Positions 33,760-45,331 of a stretch of 64,000 nt of DNA are shown piece by piece; positions within the stretch are counted from its first letter, which is position 1; each line of letters begins with the position of its first letter. Source of the DNA: Diploptera punctata (Eukaryota > Arthropoda > Insecta > Blattodea > Blaberidae); assembly GCA_030220185.1 (NCBI GenBank), contig JASPKZ010003844.1, positions 4,508,001 through 4,572,000 on the forward strand, given 5' to 3'. The position numbers and the translations under genes are program-made. Below the pieces are notes generated by a model that searched no databases, was not told the DNA's origin, and worked only from the letters and a program-made list of their open reading frames with translations.

Positions 33760-34598
33760 ACTAGCTAATACCCGGCGTGCGCTGCTACTCCTAAATAAAT
33801 GTTAATGTGTTTTTACCACCAGTCGTGCGCTGTTATACTTGCCTGGGAATCTGCTTATGCCGATCTTCTTGTCATCAATGGTAGACAAAAATGGTTATTA
33901 TGAGTTATCCGTAAGAAATAAACATATGCTGTCACGGACTTTTTTTGTAGAGTTTTTTTAAATATTCAATTCTATGTATATTAATTTGGTGTATTTGTTA
34001 TGGTTTAGGCAGCATTTAAGCGTCAAAATAGGGACTTTATTTCACGTTCTTCACTACAAAGGGTGATTTTTAGGGGTGAAGGGGTTGAGTATCACAACTC
34101 TCTTATAGCCTATGTTCATCCCCGGAATCTCCTGAACACTTTTAAATAAGCCCCATCTCAATCGGATGAACGGTATGGGCAGAGCACGTTTGCCCGGGAA
34201 TCTACTTATCCCGATCTTCTTGGAATCAATGAAAGACAGAAATGGTTATTGTGAGTTATCCGTAAAAGATAAACATATGCTGTCGCGGACTTTTTTGTAG
34301 AGTTTTTTTTTTAAATTGTCAATTCCGTGTACATTAATTTGGTGTATTTGTTATGGTTTAAGCAGCGTAAGCCATTTAAGCGTCAAAATAGGGACTTTAT
34401 TTCACGTTTTTCACTACAAGGAGTGATTTTTAGGGGTGAAGGGGTTGAATATCACAACTCTCTTATAGCCTGTGTTCATCCCGGAAATCTCCTGAACATT
34501 TTGCAAAAAAAAAAAATCAAAATCGAATCAACTGTATAGTCGCGCATAGAATACGAACAAACAAACCAAGAAACAGACATTGATTTTTATATTAGATA
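33760..34598 (+). repeat. arthropod 'TACCCGGC' repeat with internal duplication
   Basis: Begins CTAGCTAATACCCGGCGTGC and ends CATTGATTTTTATATTAGA, a start/end pattern common to an abundant arthropod repeat class. Two about 350-bp units are in tandem, each with GGAATCTRCTTAT, GAGTTATCCGTAA, TGCTGTCRCGGACTTTT, AAATAGGGACTTTATTTCAC and GTGATTTTTAGGGGTGAAGG. Autonomous partner not identified. Confidence 0.7.
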
Positions 34599-34604
34599 TT
34601 TCAG

Positions 34605-35190
34605 AATTACCTATTTTTTTACTATTCTTTGGCATATGTATGATGTCCTTCTTGTTTAGCTGAAACTAATCGAACTTTCCATTTTCTATTACCGTTTATT
34701 GGGGCACGCCGTTGCGTAGTGGTTAAGGCACTGCGCTACAAGCCGGAAGGTCGAGGGTTCGAGTCCCGGTGGGGTCAGGATTTTTAAACTGACCCAAACC
34801 TTCTGGCGGCACTATGGCCCTGGGGTCGACTCAGCCTCTAACTGAAATGAGTACCAGATGCTTGTTCTGGGGTAAAGGCGGCCGTCACGCAGGGCTGACA
34901 ACCCGGCTGACATCAAGTGCCGATTGTCAAGAAAAAGTGGGAGCCTTAACCTCCTACTGCCCCAAAGGCCTCCTGAGGCCTGTAGTGGGATCACTTTACT
35001 TTACTTTATTACCCTTTATTGTTGTAGCAATAGTAATAATCCATCTATTATTCTTACATCAAACAGGATCAAATAATCCTCCTTTTGATTTTGCAGAAGG
35101 TGAGTCGAAATTAGTCTAGGTTTAATGTAGAATATAGAAAATGAGGATTTGCGTTAATTTTTTTAGCTGAATAGTAATATTTTAAACCTT
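34605..35190 (+). pseudogene. mosaic mitochondrial insertion: ND1 / cytb / ND1
   Basis: Nuclear copy of mitochondrial DNA. Left, read with the mitochondrial code (TGA=Trp): VWCPSCLAETNRT (34638-34676) is ND1. Then 84 bp (34677-34701 plus 35022-35080, SINE and duplication excluded) encode FHFLLPFIVVAIVIIHLLFL and HQTGSNNP of cytochrome b. Then PFDFAEGESKLV and, with small indels, GFNVEY and GFALIFLAEYSNIL of ND1 resume at 35081. The two ND1 parts are adjacent codons in real ND1, so the cytb piece is inserted in phase between Thr and Pro. In standard insect mtDNA these genes lie on opposite strands, so the cytb piece was inverted. Boundaries outside are approximate. Confidence 0.85.
34688..35021 (+). 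mobile_element. SINE-2 inside the mitochondrial insertion, with target duplication
   Basis: Element 34702-35007. A 14-bp duplication ATTACC(G/C)TTTATTG is at 34688-34701 and 35008-35021; it is cytb sequence (LPFI). One base differs between the duplicates, giving a relative age. The head is GTTGCGTAGTGGTTAAGGCA and the B box GGTTCGAGTCCCGG. Confidence 0.93.
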
Positions 35191-35282
35191 TCGCAAAGTA
35201 TAGGAGCTCATCACTGTGATTATTCTCACAATATAAATAAGTGACATTAAACTCGAGGCAAAACAAACAACTTACTAAATTA

Positions 35283-35396
35283 TATACTCTCAGTCTGATC
35301 CTATGAGAAGTGATTGACTTCCTCATACTATAAAAGTAATATACTCTCAGTCTGATCCTATGAGAAGTGATTGACTTCCTCATACTATAAAAGTAA
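35283..35396. repeat. 57-bp tandem duplication
   Basis: ATACTCTCAGTCTGATCCTA with TGAGAAGTGATTGACTTCC and TCATACTATAAAAGTAAT occurs twice without differences. Confidence 0.95.
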
Positions 35397-35399
35397 TGT

Positions 35400-36826
35400 T
35401 TGCATATTCTTTACCCAACTTTAAATGTAAATTGTTGTATTTACCTGTATACGTTTACCCAGGACTTGTTTTGTGTTGGTGTCGTTAGTAATTATGTAAG
35501 GGTACATTGACGAAGAAGGTATACTAATATACGGGAAGAAGGGGCAGGTCTAATCAAGCGACACAATATGCACCATACTTCTAGTTCTCAGTAACGAACA
35601 CAGGCATTCAAGTTTTGGTATTATCGCTTCACTATGATGGTTGTCCAGCGGCTCGCTTTGTTTCCCCGCAGCTGTTATATATAATTAAATACAAAGATGC
35701 CGACTACCGCTACGTGAAAGTTAATCATTATGAAGCATTGTCACGGCACCTACTTTTATATAAACGGACATAGTGAGGCGATAATAGCCTTACTCTTACC
35801 TTTCTTTTAATTTGTTTCTTGATTATCTTATCTCTTAGTAATAAAATGGAACTACTATTACCACTAGCACATTATAGATTATGTGACCAACAATTTTAAA
35901 AAATCGTCAGAGGTTATGGGGCAACTTTTCATTGCCGAAATAATTGTATCACAGATTCTCAAGGGTGCCCATAATAAGGTGCCCACAGCTGTTACAACAT
36001 CTTCGACTGTGGAAAAATATCTGAAACGACCTAAAAAGCGATGGCAGGACAAACTAACAGCTTGTTCCTAAAATTGTTACATCTAGCTCAAGTGATTTAA
36101 ACAATTCAGTGATTTATTATTTTATCCTTTAAACTACTAATGATCAGGCTGAAGTATTTTATATTAAATAATTAATCAAATAAATAAACAAGTTTAATTA
36201 TGTAATTAGGTGTTTTATGTTTTAAAAGTCAAATTGGGTGTTTTTAGGTCCTAAAATGTGAGTTTTTAGATTCTAAAGGATTTACTTATGAAAATCTTTG
36301 ATAGGCTTATATAATAATGTGTGAAGAATTTTGAGAATATAGGAAAGAAAAAAATATATATATTCGAAGCTAATAATGTGAAACTTCTTAACAAATGTAT
36401 TGCTTGAGATCAGTTCACTCTAGGTACAGGCATATCGCCTGTAACTACTCCTACTAGAATAAAGCATGACTTACATCACTTTTCTTCAAGAGTCCTCAAT
36501 TTTTCTCCTTTTTCTATACTTAATATACACATTATATGTCCTTATAATTTCCTTCTTCACATTCTGCGCATTTATTGTTATTATATTTTTATTGATTTAT
36601 TTATTTTATTCACTCATTCAGCTGAGAACAAAATTGGACTGAATTCGTTTTCTGAGTCTATTGCCAAGTGTGTTGCTGGTGAACTACCCAGTCTGATTAT
36701 GTTTTCCATTTTACTCTTTTATTGCTTTGTATCTTATTCAAAGACACTTACAAATATAAAGATAAAAAGGAGCCACGAAATTTAATAGAGCATGTGAACC
36801 CAGAATATACATATGCTCATCTAAAA
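35400..36826. other. intergenic, no feature seen
   Basis: A 62-codon ORF at 35883 (ending RPKKRWQDKLTACS) looks slightly transposon-like but cannot be assigned. Nothing else is supported. Confidence 0.4.
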
Positions 36827-37330
36827 TACACCGTGTCCGTTTCAAACCTCCCACATTTTAATTAATCATAACTCTCAAAGTGTGCGGAATTATGACATGT
36901 GGTTGATATTAAAAGAAAGAGAAACTCAACGATTTTTTTTTCATTGTTGCAGTTAATTCATCTGTCGCATGTTGGACAATAATGACATAAAACAAAATCA
37001 CTCCACTGAACTTCTTTCTCTGGGGTACGTAAAAGACCGTGGCGATTCCAGTTCAAGATCTTCATGATTTACGAACCCGTATCCTTGACACAATTACAAC
37101 AGTACCAATGGACATGTTGGACAGAACGTAGCACGAAATCGAATACAGACTTGATATTCATCGTGCTACTAATGGTGCACATATAGAAGTGTTTTAGTGT
37201 GTGGTTATGTGTGGCAATGGGAATCCTTTGAGTTACTGTTTCGTTTAATACCGGCCTCATTTCATAATTCCGCATACTTTGTTAGTTATGATTAATTAAA
37301 ATATGGGAGGTTTGAATGGGACACCCTGTA
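36827..37330 (+). mobile_element. Tc1/mariner-superfamily element, internally deleted
   Basis: Element 36829-37328 between TA dinucleotides (36827-36828, 37329-37330). Terminal inverted repeats of about 70 bp carry TTCAAACCTCCCA, TTTTAATTAATCATAACT and GCGGAATTATGA on the left and their inverted match on the right. The transposase C-terminal region remains inside (37005-37198). Confidence 0.85.
37005..37198 (+). pseudogene. Tc1/mariner-type transposase C-terminal fragment
   Basis: Translation in two frames gives LNFFLWG, then YVKDR, then IPVQDLHDLRTRILDTITTV, PMDMLDRT-stop-HEIEYRLDIHRATNGAHIEVF and a stop. The FFLWGYVKDR...DLRxRI...RLDxxRATxGAHIE pattern is the end of a DDE transposase common in insects. 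The catalytic D/D/D(E) region upstream is deleted, and frameshifts plus an internal TAG confirm inactivity. Confidence 0.8.
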
Positions 37331-39897
37331 TTTAATGGCCTCAGCGAAGTTAATAAATACTCCTTTACACTCGGGATCAAACCCAGAACATCTGGACGGC
37401 AGCCTTGCTGTCTGAACGCACTCATTACCAGTTCACGTGCATCCAGATTCTAACAAAATTACGAAAATCCGTTTAGAGAAAAATCCGCATAACCAAGGCG
37501 GGAAATCGAGCAGGATATATCTCGCTTATGAACTATGAGACCAGAATATTGGTTTCTATATATATTTACTTTCCTCGCAAGCTTTATCTCTTTTTCTTTG
37601 TTTCATCTTACCTCGTATAGAAAAATCTATGCGTAATGTTCGTTTGTACTTGATGTTTCTAGCGTTAATGAATAGTACGTAGTTAGTAGTTGTATTTTCG
37701 CCATACTGAGTGTGATGTCCTTTGTAGGTCGGTTATGTATGTAGACCAGTTCACTAGGGGAACAGGTATGCATGGTAGTAATACTTGTTCTAAGTATCAC
37801 GGCTAGACTAGGCCAACATGTAGGGGAAAACTTACTAACACGGTCTTATTCTATATAACAAATACTGATTATTTAGTTACATTCGTAGACCATATTATAT
37901 TGCGGGCGGAGTAATTTTATTATTTGGTATAAGAATGTAATTTTTATTTAAGTTTAATTTATAATATATTGACTAAGGTTTAATTTTGGTAAAGTAATGG
38001 GCTGTCATTTTAATAGGAACTTCCTTAGGCCTATACTTGATATTGCACGTAAATTGATTTGTATATAAACTAAGTATTTCAGTGCATAAATTAATTAAAT
38101 CGAAGAAATTTACTTATTTATAGAGTAATTGTGTACGAACAATTTAAGATAGGGAACCCAAGGTTTCAGACAATATACATATAAATTACCACTGCAATAG
38201 ATAAAGTCGTTCATGTTCGATACACACGCCCCATTATTAAAGCGAAATAGGTACATCGATTGAGATGGCTTCGAATCTTAGTTGTGGATAGATGAAATTG
38301 AACTATTAAGAACTTATCAACCGCGTTTCCAAAATTTTGCTTCTTTACAGAATGTGTAAAATTGTCGGCAATTAGAGAGCAAATATTTAAATGCTAGACT
38401 TTGAAAATACTATTAATTAGTTCTTAATAGTTAAATTCATCCAGTTCCTAGATAAAATCTAAACCCATCCCACTCTAACCTATACTCTTCAATTTTAATA
38501 TTGGATTATGAGTACCAAATATAAACAAATTTAGCACCTAAGACATCTGGATTCTATCTCAAATGATAGTCTACAACTCCTTTAGGTTTTGGGATTTATT
38601 ATTCGACTTTTTTTTTACCTCGAAAATTATATTTAAACATAGATCTAAGTGTAATAGTCATTTACAGGCAACTGCGTTTTTAACGAACGGTATAACTCTA
38701 ATCCGATACATTTATATAATCAATTAAGCTGAAGTTATACCAATGTATTGCAATGGATACGTTGTTTCAAATAAAATTATTATTTTTTTCCAAAATATCG
38801 AATATGAGATATAGGCCTATAAAATAAAAATGGCTAGATTTTTTAACAGTTTGCCGCCCAAGGTCGGCAGGTAGTATGTCAGTCTCTCAGGGTTTCAAAT
38901 TTTATTTGTAAAATTTTCAATATCGGAGCTAGTGAGTGGTGGTAGGCTACCGCAGTGTTCAATATTTAATCACTGTGTGCCCAAGATGCCTGGATTAGAT
39001 TCCAAATTCTTCTGCCATGTAAATAAGTAACATGCAAGAAATATTAACAGGTCTAAAGAAATGATAAATGTTGTAACTCAATCGTCTCTACTCTTCGTCT
39101 CGATTTTAAATGATTTTTTAAAATGTACACTATATAACATTCAGCTCTGAATAGAACTGTACAGCAGAATCGAAATGAAAGCTTAAAACCATTAAGAAAT
39201 AAGACGTAGAATAGACAGAGAATATGTTTTTTTAGATGTGTCACTTTTCTTGGGAGTTATCGGTATGTTAATGGTGTTGCTGTTGATAGTAATCCGTCCC
39301 TCGGACAGGGATTTTAAGCCTGACGGCCTCCCCTTGGCGATTTTCGACAGGATATGGCTATATATATATACCTTACACTGGGTAATAATGAAGTCGAGGT
39401 TAGAGCAAATATAAATTTAGATTTATTTTAAAAGATGCCAATGTCCGGCAGCACCTTATTTCTTGTAGTAGGGAATTACAGTTGCGAGAGGTGAAGATGG
39501 TATATGACATGGAATGATGTGATGTCCTATGTTGCGGTATATTAAGCAAGATACTATGTTGTGATCTTGTGTTTAAGTTATGGTTTGAGGATAGATAGAA
39601 AGATAGAAACGAGGTGGTAAATAATTGGGAATCGAGGTATGTAGGATCTTAAATAAGATAATTAGACAGTGCGATTTTCTTCTCTCTTTTAGATGTAGCC
39701 ATCATGACAATTCGTGGAATAATGGAGAAATGTGATCGTATTTTCGAACATTAAATATGAATCTGATACACTCAAAATAAATAAAAAACATATCAACTAA
39801 CACAACTCTATATAAGTTATATGGAAGAATCATAAAATATATAATCACAATTTTAATAGTTGAAATAAATAAGCATTTCATTTTGGATATGGCTATA
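37331..39897. other. intergenic; weak tRNA-like remnant at 37375-37445 (minus)
   Basis: At 37375-37445 the minus strand shows CTGGTAATGAGTGCGTTCAG and GGGTTTGATCCCGAG, a decayed SINE head without body. At 39290-39360 CCGTCCCTCGGACAGGGATT is a local GC-rich hairpin-like patch. No genes. Confidence 0.4.
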
Positions 39898-40160
39898 TGC
39901 ACCATGTTCCACTTTCTCTTCATCATTATCATCGTCCCTCATACAACTTACTTACCCAACTCAAACAGCTAGACGTACACTCATTCTACAATCGTCTTTG
40001 TAAACACTACATTACATATAATTTGCATAATGTGTTCTGCCGAAGTGGTGGGCAAATTTAAAATGTACTGTATAACTCAAACTATCTCCCCAGTGCGTAA
40101 CCCGAACCACGTAAAGTGCAGTCGATGACATTGGATAGGCGCACATTTTTTTATCAAAAT
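39898..40160 (+). repeat. REP-3 interspersed repeat, copy 2
   Basis: Degenerate match to 10600-10905 (CTTTCTCTTCATCATTATCA, CCTCATACAACTTACTTA, GAAGTGGTGGGCAAATT, AAGTGCAGT). Confidence 0.5.
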
Positions 40161-43100
40161 CCCAATCGATTAGGAAGAAAGAAATCTGACAACCGACTAT
40201 ATGATCTGAGTTTTAATTTTTATATGTATAATTTATTTTTGTGTCCGAAAAAACGTATAGCACAAAACAACTGTTTAAAGAGTCGATAGGCCTATACAGT
40301 ACAAATACGTATGACATTTTACTCTCAAATAGTTATAGTCGGCCTACATGTTATAGATTAAGTTAGGTAGCTTGGACGCAGGCGCAATCATTTCCTCGGT
40401 TTCTACTAAAGTTTCATAAACTACCTATGTAATGTGTCTCTTAGGGAAAAAAACTGATATAGGGTCCTGGATAATCTTAAAATTAGTACTGTCCATTGTG
40501 GAAATATGAAACATTTTGTACTATTTTTGAAAGCTATCAACATCAAACAATTTTGTACTTGTTCGTTATGACACTAAAACGTATGGTTAAAAAACTTTAT
40601 CAGCTATTCAATACTTTGCTAATTATGAAACAGATATGTTTGACCAGAAGTTTGAAACTCTATGATGATGTCAAGAACATTCTGTACTCACAAATGAGAC
40701 AATGAAGCGCAATAAATAATAAAATATAAAACTGACTCAATGAAAGGCGCTTCAACTTTTTTAACTTTCATTTTTTTTTTCATATTCTCTACTTTTTAGA
40801 AGGTTTAAAACATTAAATCGATAAATAAAACACAAGGATGGATGGTAAACAAAGTATTTAATACACATTTGCATCACATTCCTGAGTGATTATATACACA
40901 GAATAGTTATCACACTCTTCTCAATTTTGCAAACAATATATGAAATATTCTCCCTGTAGAAAAAAGTGTGCACACTGTGCTACTTACAAATAGACCAGTC
41001 TTTCGGAAGTCTGTGACAAGTCGCACAATTAAACATTCATACTATGAAAATATTAAATAAACCTACATACTAACATTTTATAAATAATGAAGATAAGCTA
41101 TGCTGGAGGGGCAAGGAACTTACTCTAAAATAATTTATTTAAATTTTATTATATCTTATATTCCTAGTTTTTTTCAAGACAGAAACTGTTTCTTATACTT
41201 ATTACATTTTACGAATATTTTGAGAATCTTGTGATGCCATATTACAAGAGTAAAAACTTGGATAATGCAAACCCAACTGAAAACACCTTCTGGGTTTTCC
41301 GGTTTCAGTTTTGTCGCGTTATTCTCAAAATTTCGTGTAAACTTTGCAAAGACGGGGAATATATGTTTTTTTTTTTCTGACTTCAGTGTAAGTTAGACGA
41401 AATTGAAATATAAATAATGAGCAATTTTTATATAAGGTTATATAATTTGAACATGTGAAACATGTTACAGTCAACTTTAATTTTTATGATAATTAAAAAT
41501 CTAACTATACCGTGTAGATAACATATTAAATTTATTTAATCAGTTATCGTGAAAAGGATATAGGTTTACAATGTCTAAAAGTCTCATATAATTTACATTA
41601 TATCTGCGGAGACTGTACAACACCTTTATAACTATATATATATGCTCTAACATCAAGGTCAGTTATACGTTATAAATTTAACTTTTAATTAAATGAAGAA
41701 AACGCATTTAACGTAGTCCTTTGACTAATTCAGTATACCTGATTTTAAATTATAAGTGAGAAATAAACAGTTTTGTTTGTTATTAAGACAGTAAATTCCA
41801 TTCCATCCTAACACATAATATTTAATAAAACACTATGAGACCAATGTCTCTAAAATGCAGTCCCTAGCCCTTCCAGAATACTAAAGTTTGTTAGAACAGT
41901 TTTGTGAGCATTAAATGATGTGTGAGTTGATTATAAATTAAAATATAAATTAAACGGTGAAATTGTGATGATATGTACTTAAATAAGTTTAAAGCCCCCT
42001 TTATATATATATACATAGGTCCCCAAAAGTAGAAAAGTGCATATTCTAAACTGTGCTTTGTTTAATTCACAACAGGTATATATTCAATAGAATAATTGTA
42101 ATCTCGGTTCCCAAAAATGCACCAATTATAAATGTTTTATTGCTACTAAATGTAGCACATTTTAATAGATATACTTTAAAATGTATTTATTTATGTGTAA
42201 ACACACAACGTGCAGGTAATAAGAAATATAGTATTTCGTAAATATGGGGAGGCCCGTTTGAGTTTGGGCGTGTAAATGTACCAAAAGGTGAGAGGTTAAA
42301 CTACGATGGAAAAGAAGAACTTATGATCTTTCAAAGCTTTGTGAAATTTAACAAACATGTTCTGTCCAGCAGAACAGCAAAGACTTAATTCATTAAAATA
42401 TATGCAATTGAGTTAATCTGATAAATTGGCATACTACTTCTCCCTACCTCAGATACTAAGATTAAAATATTTTGAATGTATTCCTGGCAACCATTGCACT
42501 GTAAGTGAAATATTTATATACGTAAATATGTATTTCGTGTTCTCTCGCAACGTGAATTCGTCATAGAGATGTACGGAGCATCTAAATTCAACAGTTATCT
42601 CTATCCAAGCTTCTATGTAGATAGATTCTGCTATACAATATTTACAAACAGCTGTAGATAGACAAACAATTTCACAATGGACTCAACTTATTTGCAAGTA
42701 ATCTATTAATTTCAATTAGAAGGAAAATTATGCTAAATTAATGTGTTGTATTATTTTCGGGAACAGTGATTAAATTCTTCTATAAATTACCTGATAAGAA
42801 AACACTGAGTCTTCATTTCCAGACAATCGAACATTTCTTGAGACACACTTTGACCTGTAATTATACCTACATCTGTAAAATCTATGTTCCATAAGCTATT
42901 TACATTGGCTTCTACTTAACCATGACCTACTCTGATGCACTGTACACATGATTTTATTAAAGCTAGTCTTGCTACATTAACTTATTTATAGTTCATAGAA
43001 CTAAATTTAATATGTTATAGTGAAATCATAGTTGGCCATGATTAAATATAGTCACTTTACTTTTATTGTAACAAATTTACATAATGTTATATAGAAGGGG

Positions 43101-44014
43101 CTTATTTCTCTTCTTTTCAGTTCCACACTTAAACGCCTTTTGTTTAACAACACATATGCTGCTAACATCACAAAATACTGACTCGATAATCATTTAAGCA
43201 TAGATCTGAATATTGAAAATTCCAAACAGATATGTGCACTGACACAAGCACATCTAATCTATTAGGAATTTTATGACATGAACTTTAAATCTAGTTTTTG
43301 ATGTAGTCAGAATGCCGTAAAAAATGTAATGCGCATTATAAAAGTCTTTAATAAATTATCCACTTATAAATACTATTATTAGTTTTCGTGAGATAGATTC
43401 TGGGCAAAATTAAATAGTTTCAAAATGAGAAATTGCAATAGCGATTTAAGTTTTAATTTATGCGTGTAGTATTGTAAATTCAGACCAAATAGGTTCTATG
43501 TTTACACTGTTTCCAAGTCCATCCTCACTCAAAGTATTTTAGCCTCTTCGCACTTTCAATTACAAAAATACTTTCATTATGGCTTCATATCTTAATACCA
43601 GTTAAGATGAAAAAATATTGAGATTGGTTTTAAATAATATATATTTTCTGACTTCATAAATATTTGCTAAAATGACTTTTCAATCGCATGCAACGTCACT
43701 CTCTCGATTACATACGTAATCAATTAAGGAGATACATGTTCTTCAGAAAAATACCTATTAGCGCTCTTAGGTAACACTGTAGACAGTTGCAAATTCAGTA
43801 CTAAAGGAACTGGACATCCAGTATAGCGAACTGTCGTATCGTTGGCAACCATTTCGAGATAGTAACAAAAACCTAACGGCTTGACATAAACATAGCTTGT
43901 CAGTCCGAAACAAAATATTATTTTGCCAAGAAATTCATGAGAATAGATTTAGTAATAAAAAACAGTTTACATCAAGCCGTATTATGTCGTAATATTGGTC
44001 TACACTACTAGAGT
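40161..44014. other. long AT-rich stretch downstream of the ZP gene
   Basis: No coding region, tRNA-like box or terminal repeat seen. The 3' UTR of the ZP gene must begin at 44014 and run leftward on the minus strand, but several AATAAA-like words are present and none can be chosen. Confidence 0.5.
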
Positions 44015-45331
44015 TCAGTTGGCAACCTTGACAAACTCGGCGTTATCATAGGCATGTGGCACAAACGTCGTTGTGGCTCCTTTTCTGTCTATGGCGCGGA
44101 CCCTGACGAATAGAAAAGCAGCAACTAGGCAGGCAACAACCAGTACTAGAAGAAGCATGACAAGACCGCCCACAAAGCTAGGAACAGACATACAGATATG
44201 CTCAGAGTCAGGAGATGCACTTGTTGTAGATTGAATAACGACAGTCTCGTTGCTGGAAGCACCATTAAGTGCAAAATTAACGTCACCCGGTGCCACCACT
44301 TGGATGATGCGGCTTGTGTTACATCCGTCATCTCCTGAGCCTCTCTCTTATATATTCGTGTTACGACGAAGGTTCCAGTAGATCGGCGTCTCCTTGCACC
44401 TTGTAGCTCTACCTCAACTGATCGTGGTCTTCCGCCCAGAGTTGCTAAGTTACCTTCGATTTCGTCTGCAACACCTCCTTTCCTCTTGACTGTAGTGTAA
44501 ACACTATGGTGTCCTGGAAGAGGAGGGGGAGGTAAGTGAATATCGTCATTATTGTTATTATTGTTATTGTTGCCTGCTGGTTGGTGAGGTGCAGGAGAAG
44601 ATGGATTGGGTGGATTCGAGGTGGAGGAGCTCTGTTGGGCTTGTGGAGCTGGCACAACGTTGGGTTTGGGTTCTGAGAAGTCTCCGGCTGGACCTGAAGG
44701 ATGACGAGGATCAGGGAAAGCTGCAGGAGCGCCATATTCGCCAAGTGGTGGAACTCCATATTCAGTATGTAATCCGGCACCTGCACCTCCTCCAACTGGC
44801 GCACCATAATCTCCGCCAAGTCCTCCAAGACCATTAGATGGTGGCCCATATTCTGCACCAAATCCTGCACCGCCACACTTGGGCTCAGGACAATGATACC
44901 TGCATACTTGAATCACGCATTGGAAGTGCACATTCATAGAATCGGGGAACTTGAATGCTTGGAAGTAGGCGAACGACACCACAGAAGCAGACGGGCCGAA
45001 GTTCTTAATCTTTTGGAACTTACTCATAATCTTCGGTCTCACAACGCAACCGTACTGGTCAACAAGTTGAATAGGAGCTCGTTTACCGTCGTGAGCTACG
45101 CAGTTGCGTACCAACATGTCGAATTTGTTTTCGTCGTCTTTGATGGCAAGCACCATGGTCATTGTTTGTCCAATCTTCACAATGCCTGATACTTCTGAAG
45201 CCCATGGACCTTTTCCCACTTGAATCTGCATCCAGCATTGCAGATTGTCGCCCAAGAAGTTGGCTGTCACGGCGTGTAACATGTCCACTTGGAATGGCCT
45301 GAACGTAACAGCTTTTTCGTAGAAATCATAC
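44015..45331 (-). CDS. ZP-domain protein, last exon (ZP-C, linker, furin site, TM)
   Basis: Third visible exon of an apical extracellular-matrix ZP protein (insect cuticle/epithelial family). The acceptor TTTTTTCAG precedes 45331; the exon completes Trp of LRCTW and continues YDFYEKAVTFRPF, then ZP-C: NLQCWMQIQVGKGPWASEV, IGQTMTMVLAIKDDENKFDM, VRNCVAHDGKRAP, YGCVVRP, FQAFKFPDSMNVHFQCVIQV and CRYHCPEPKC. A Gly/Pro/Tyr-rich linker with Asn8 follows, then a furin-type RRRRS, the segment SRIIQVVAPGDVNFALNG, a transmembrane helix (GGLVMLLLVLVVACLVAAFL) and a short tail ending AEFVKVAN. Near 44319-44320 the frame slips; one added A on the coding strand restores it. With that base the three exons total 1815 nt, exactly 605 codons. 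Paralogue not resolved. Confidence 0.92.

Noticed and set aside
34814..35119. 101-codon ORF as a gene
   Set aside because: It runs from SINE-2 into the mitochondrial pseudogene; no single protein is encoded.
35883..36071. 62-codon ORF ending RPKKRWQDKLTACS as a transposon fragment
   Set aside because: Only a weak impression; no terminal repeats or longer motif support it.
44445..45189. ORFs overlapping the ZP exon on both strands (143, 82 and 98 codons)
   Set aside because: Out-of-frame or antisense shadows of the ZP coding sequence, lacking its motifs.
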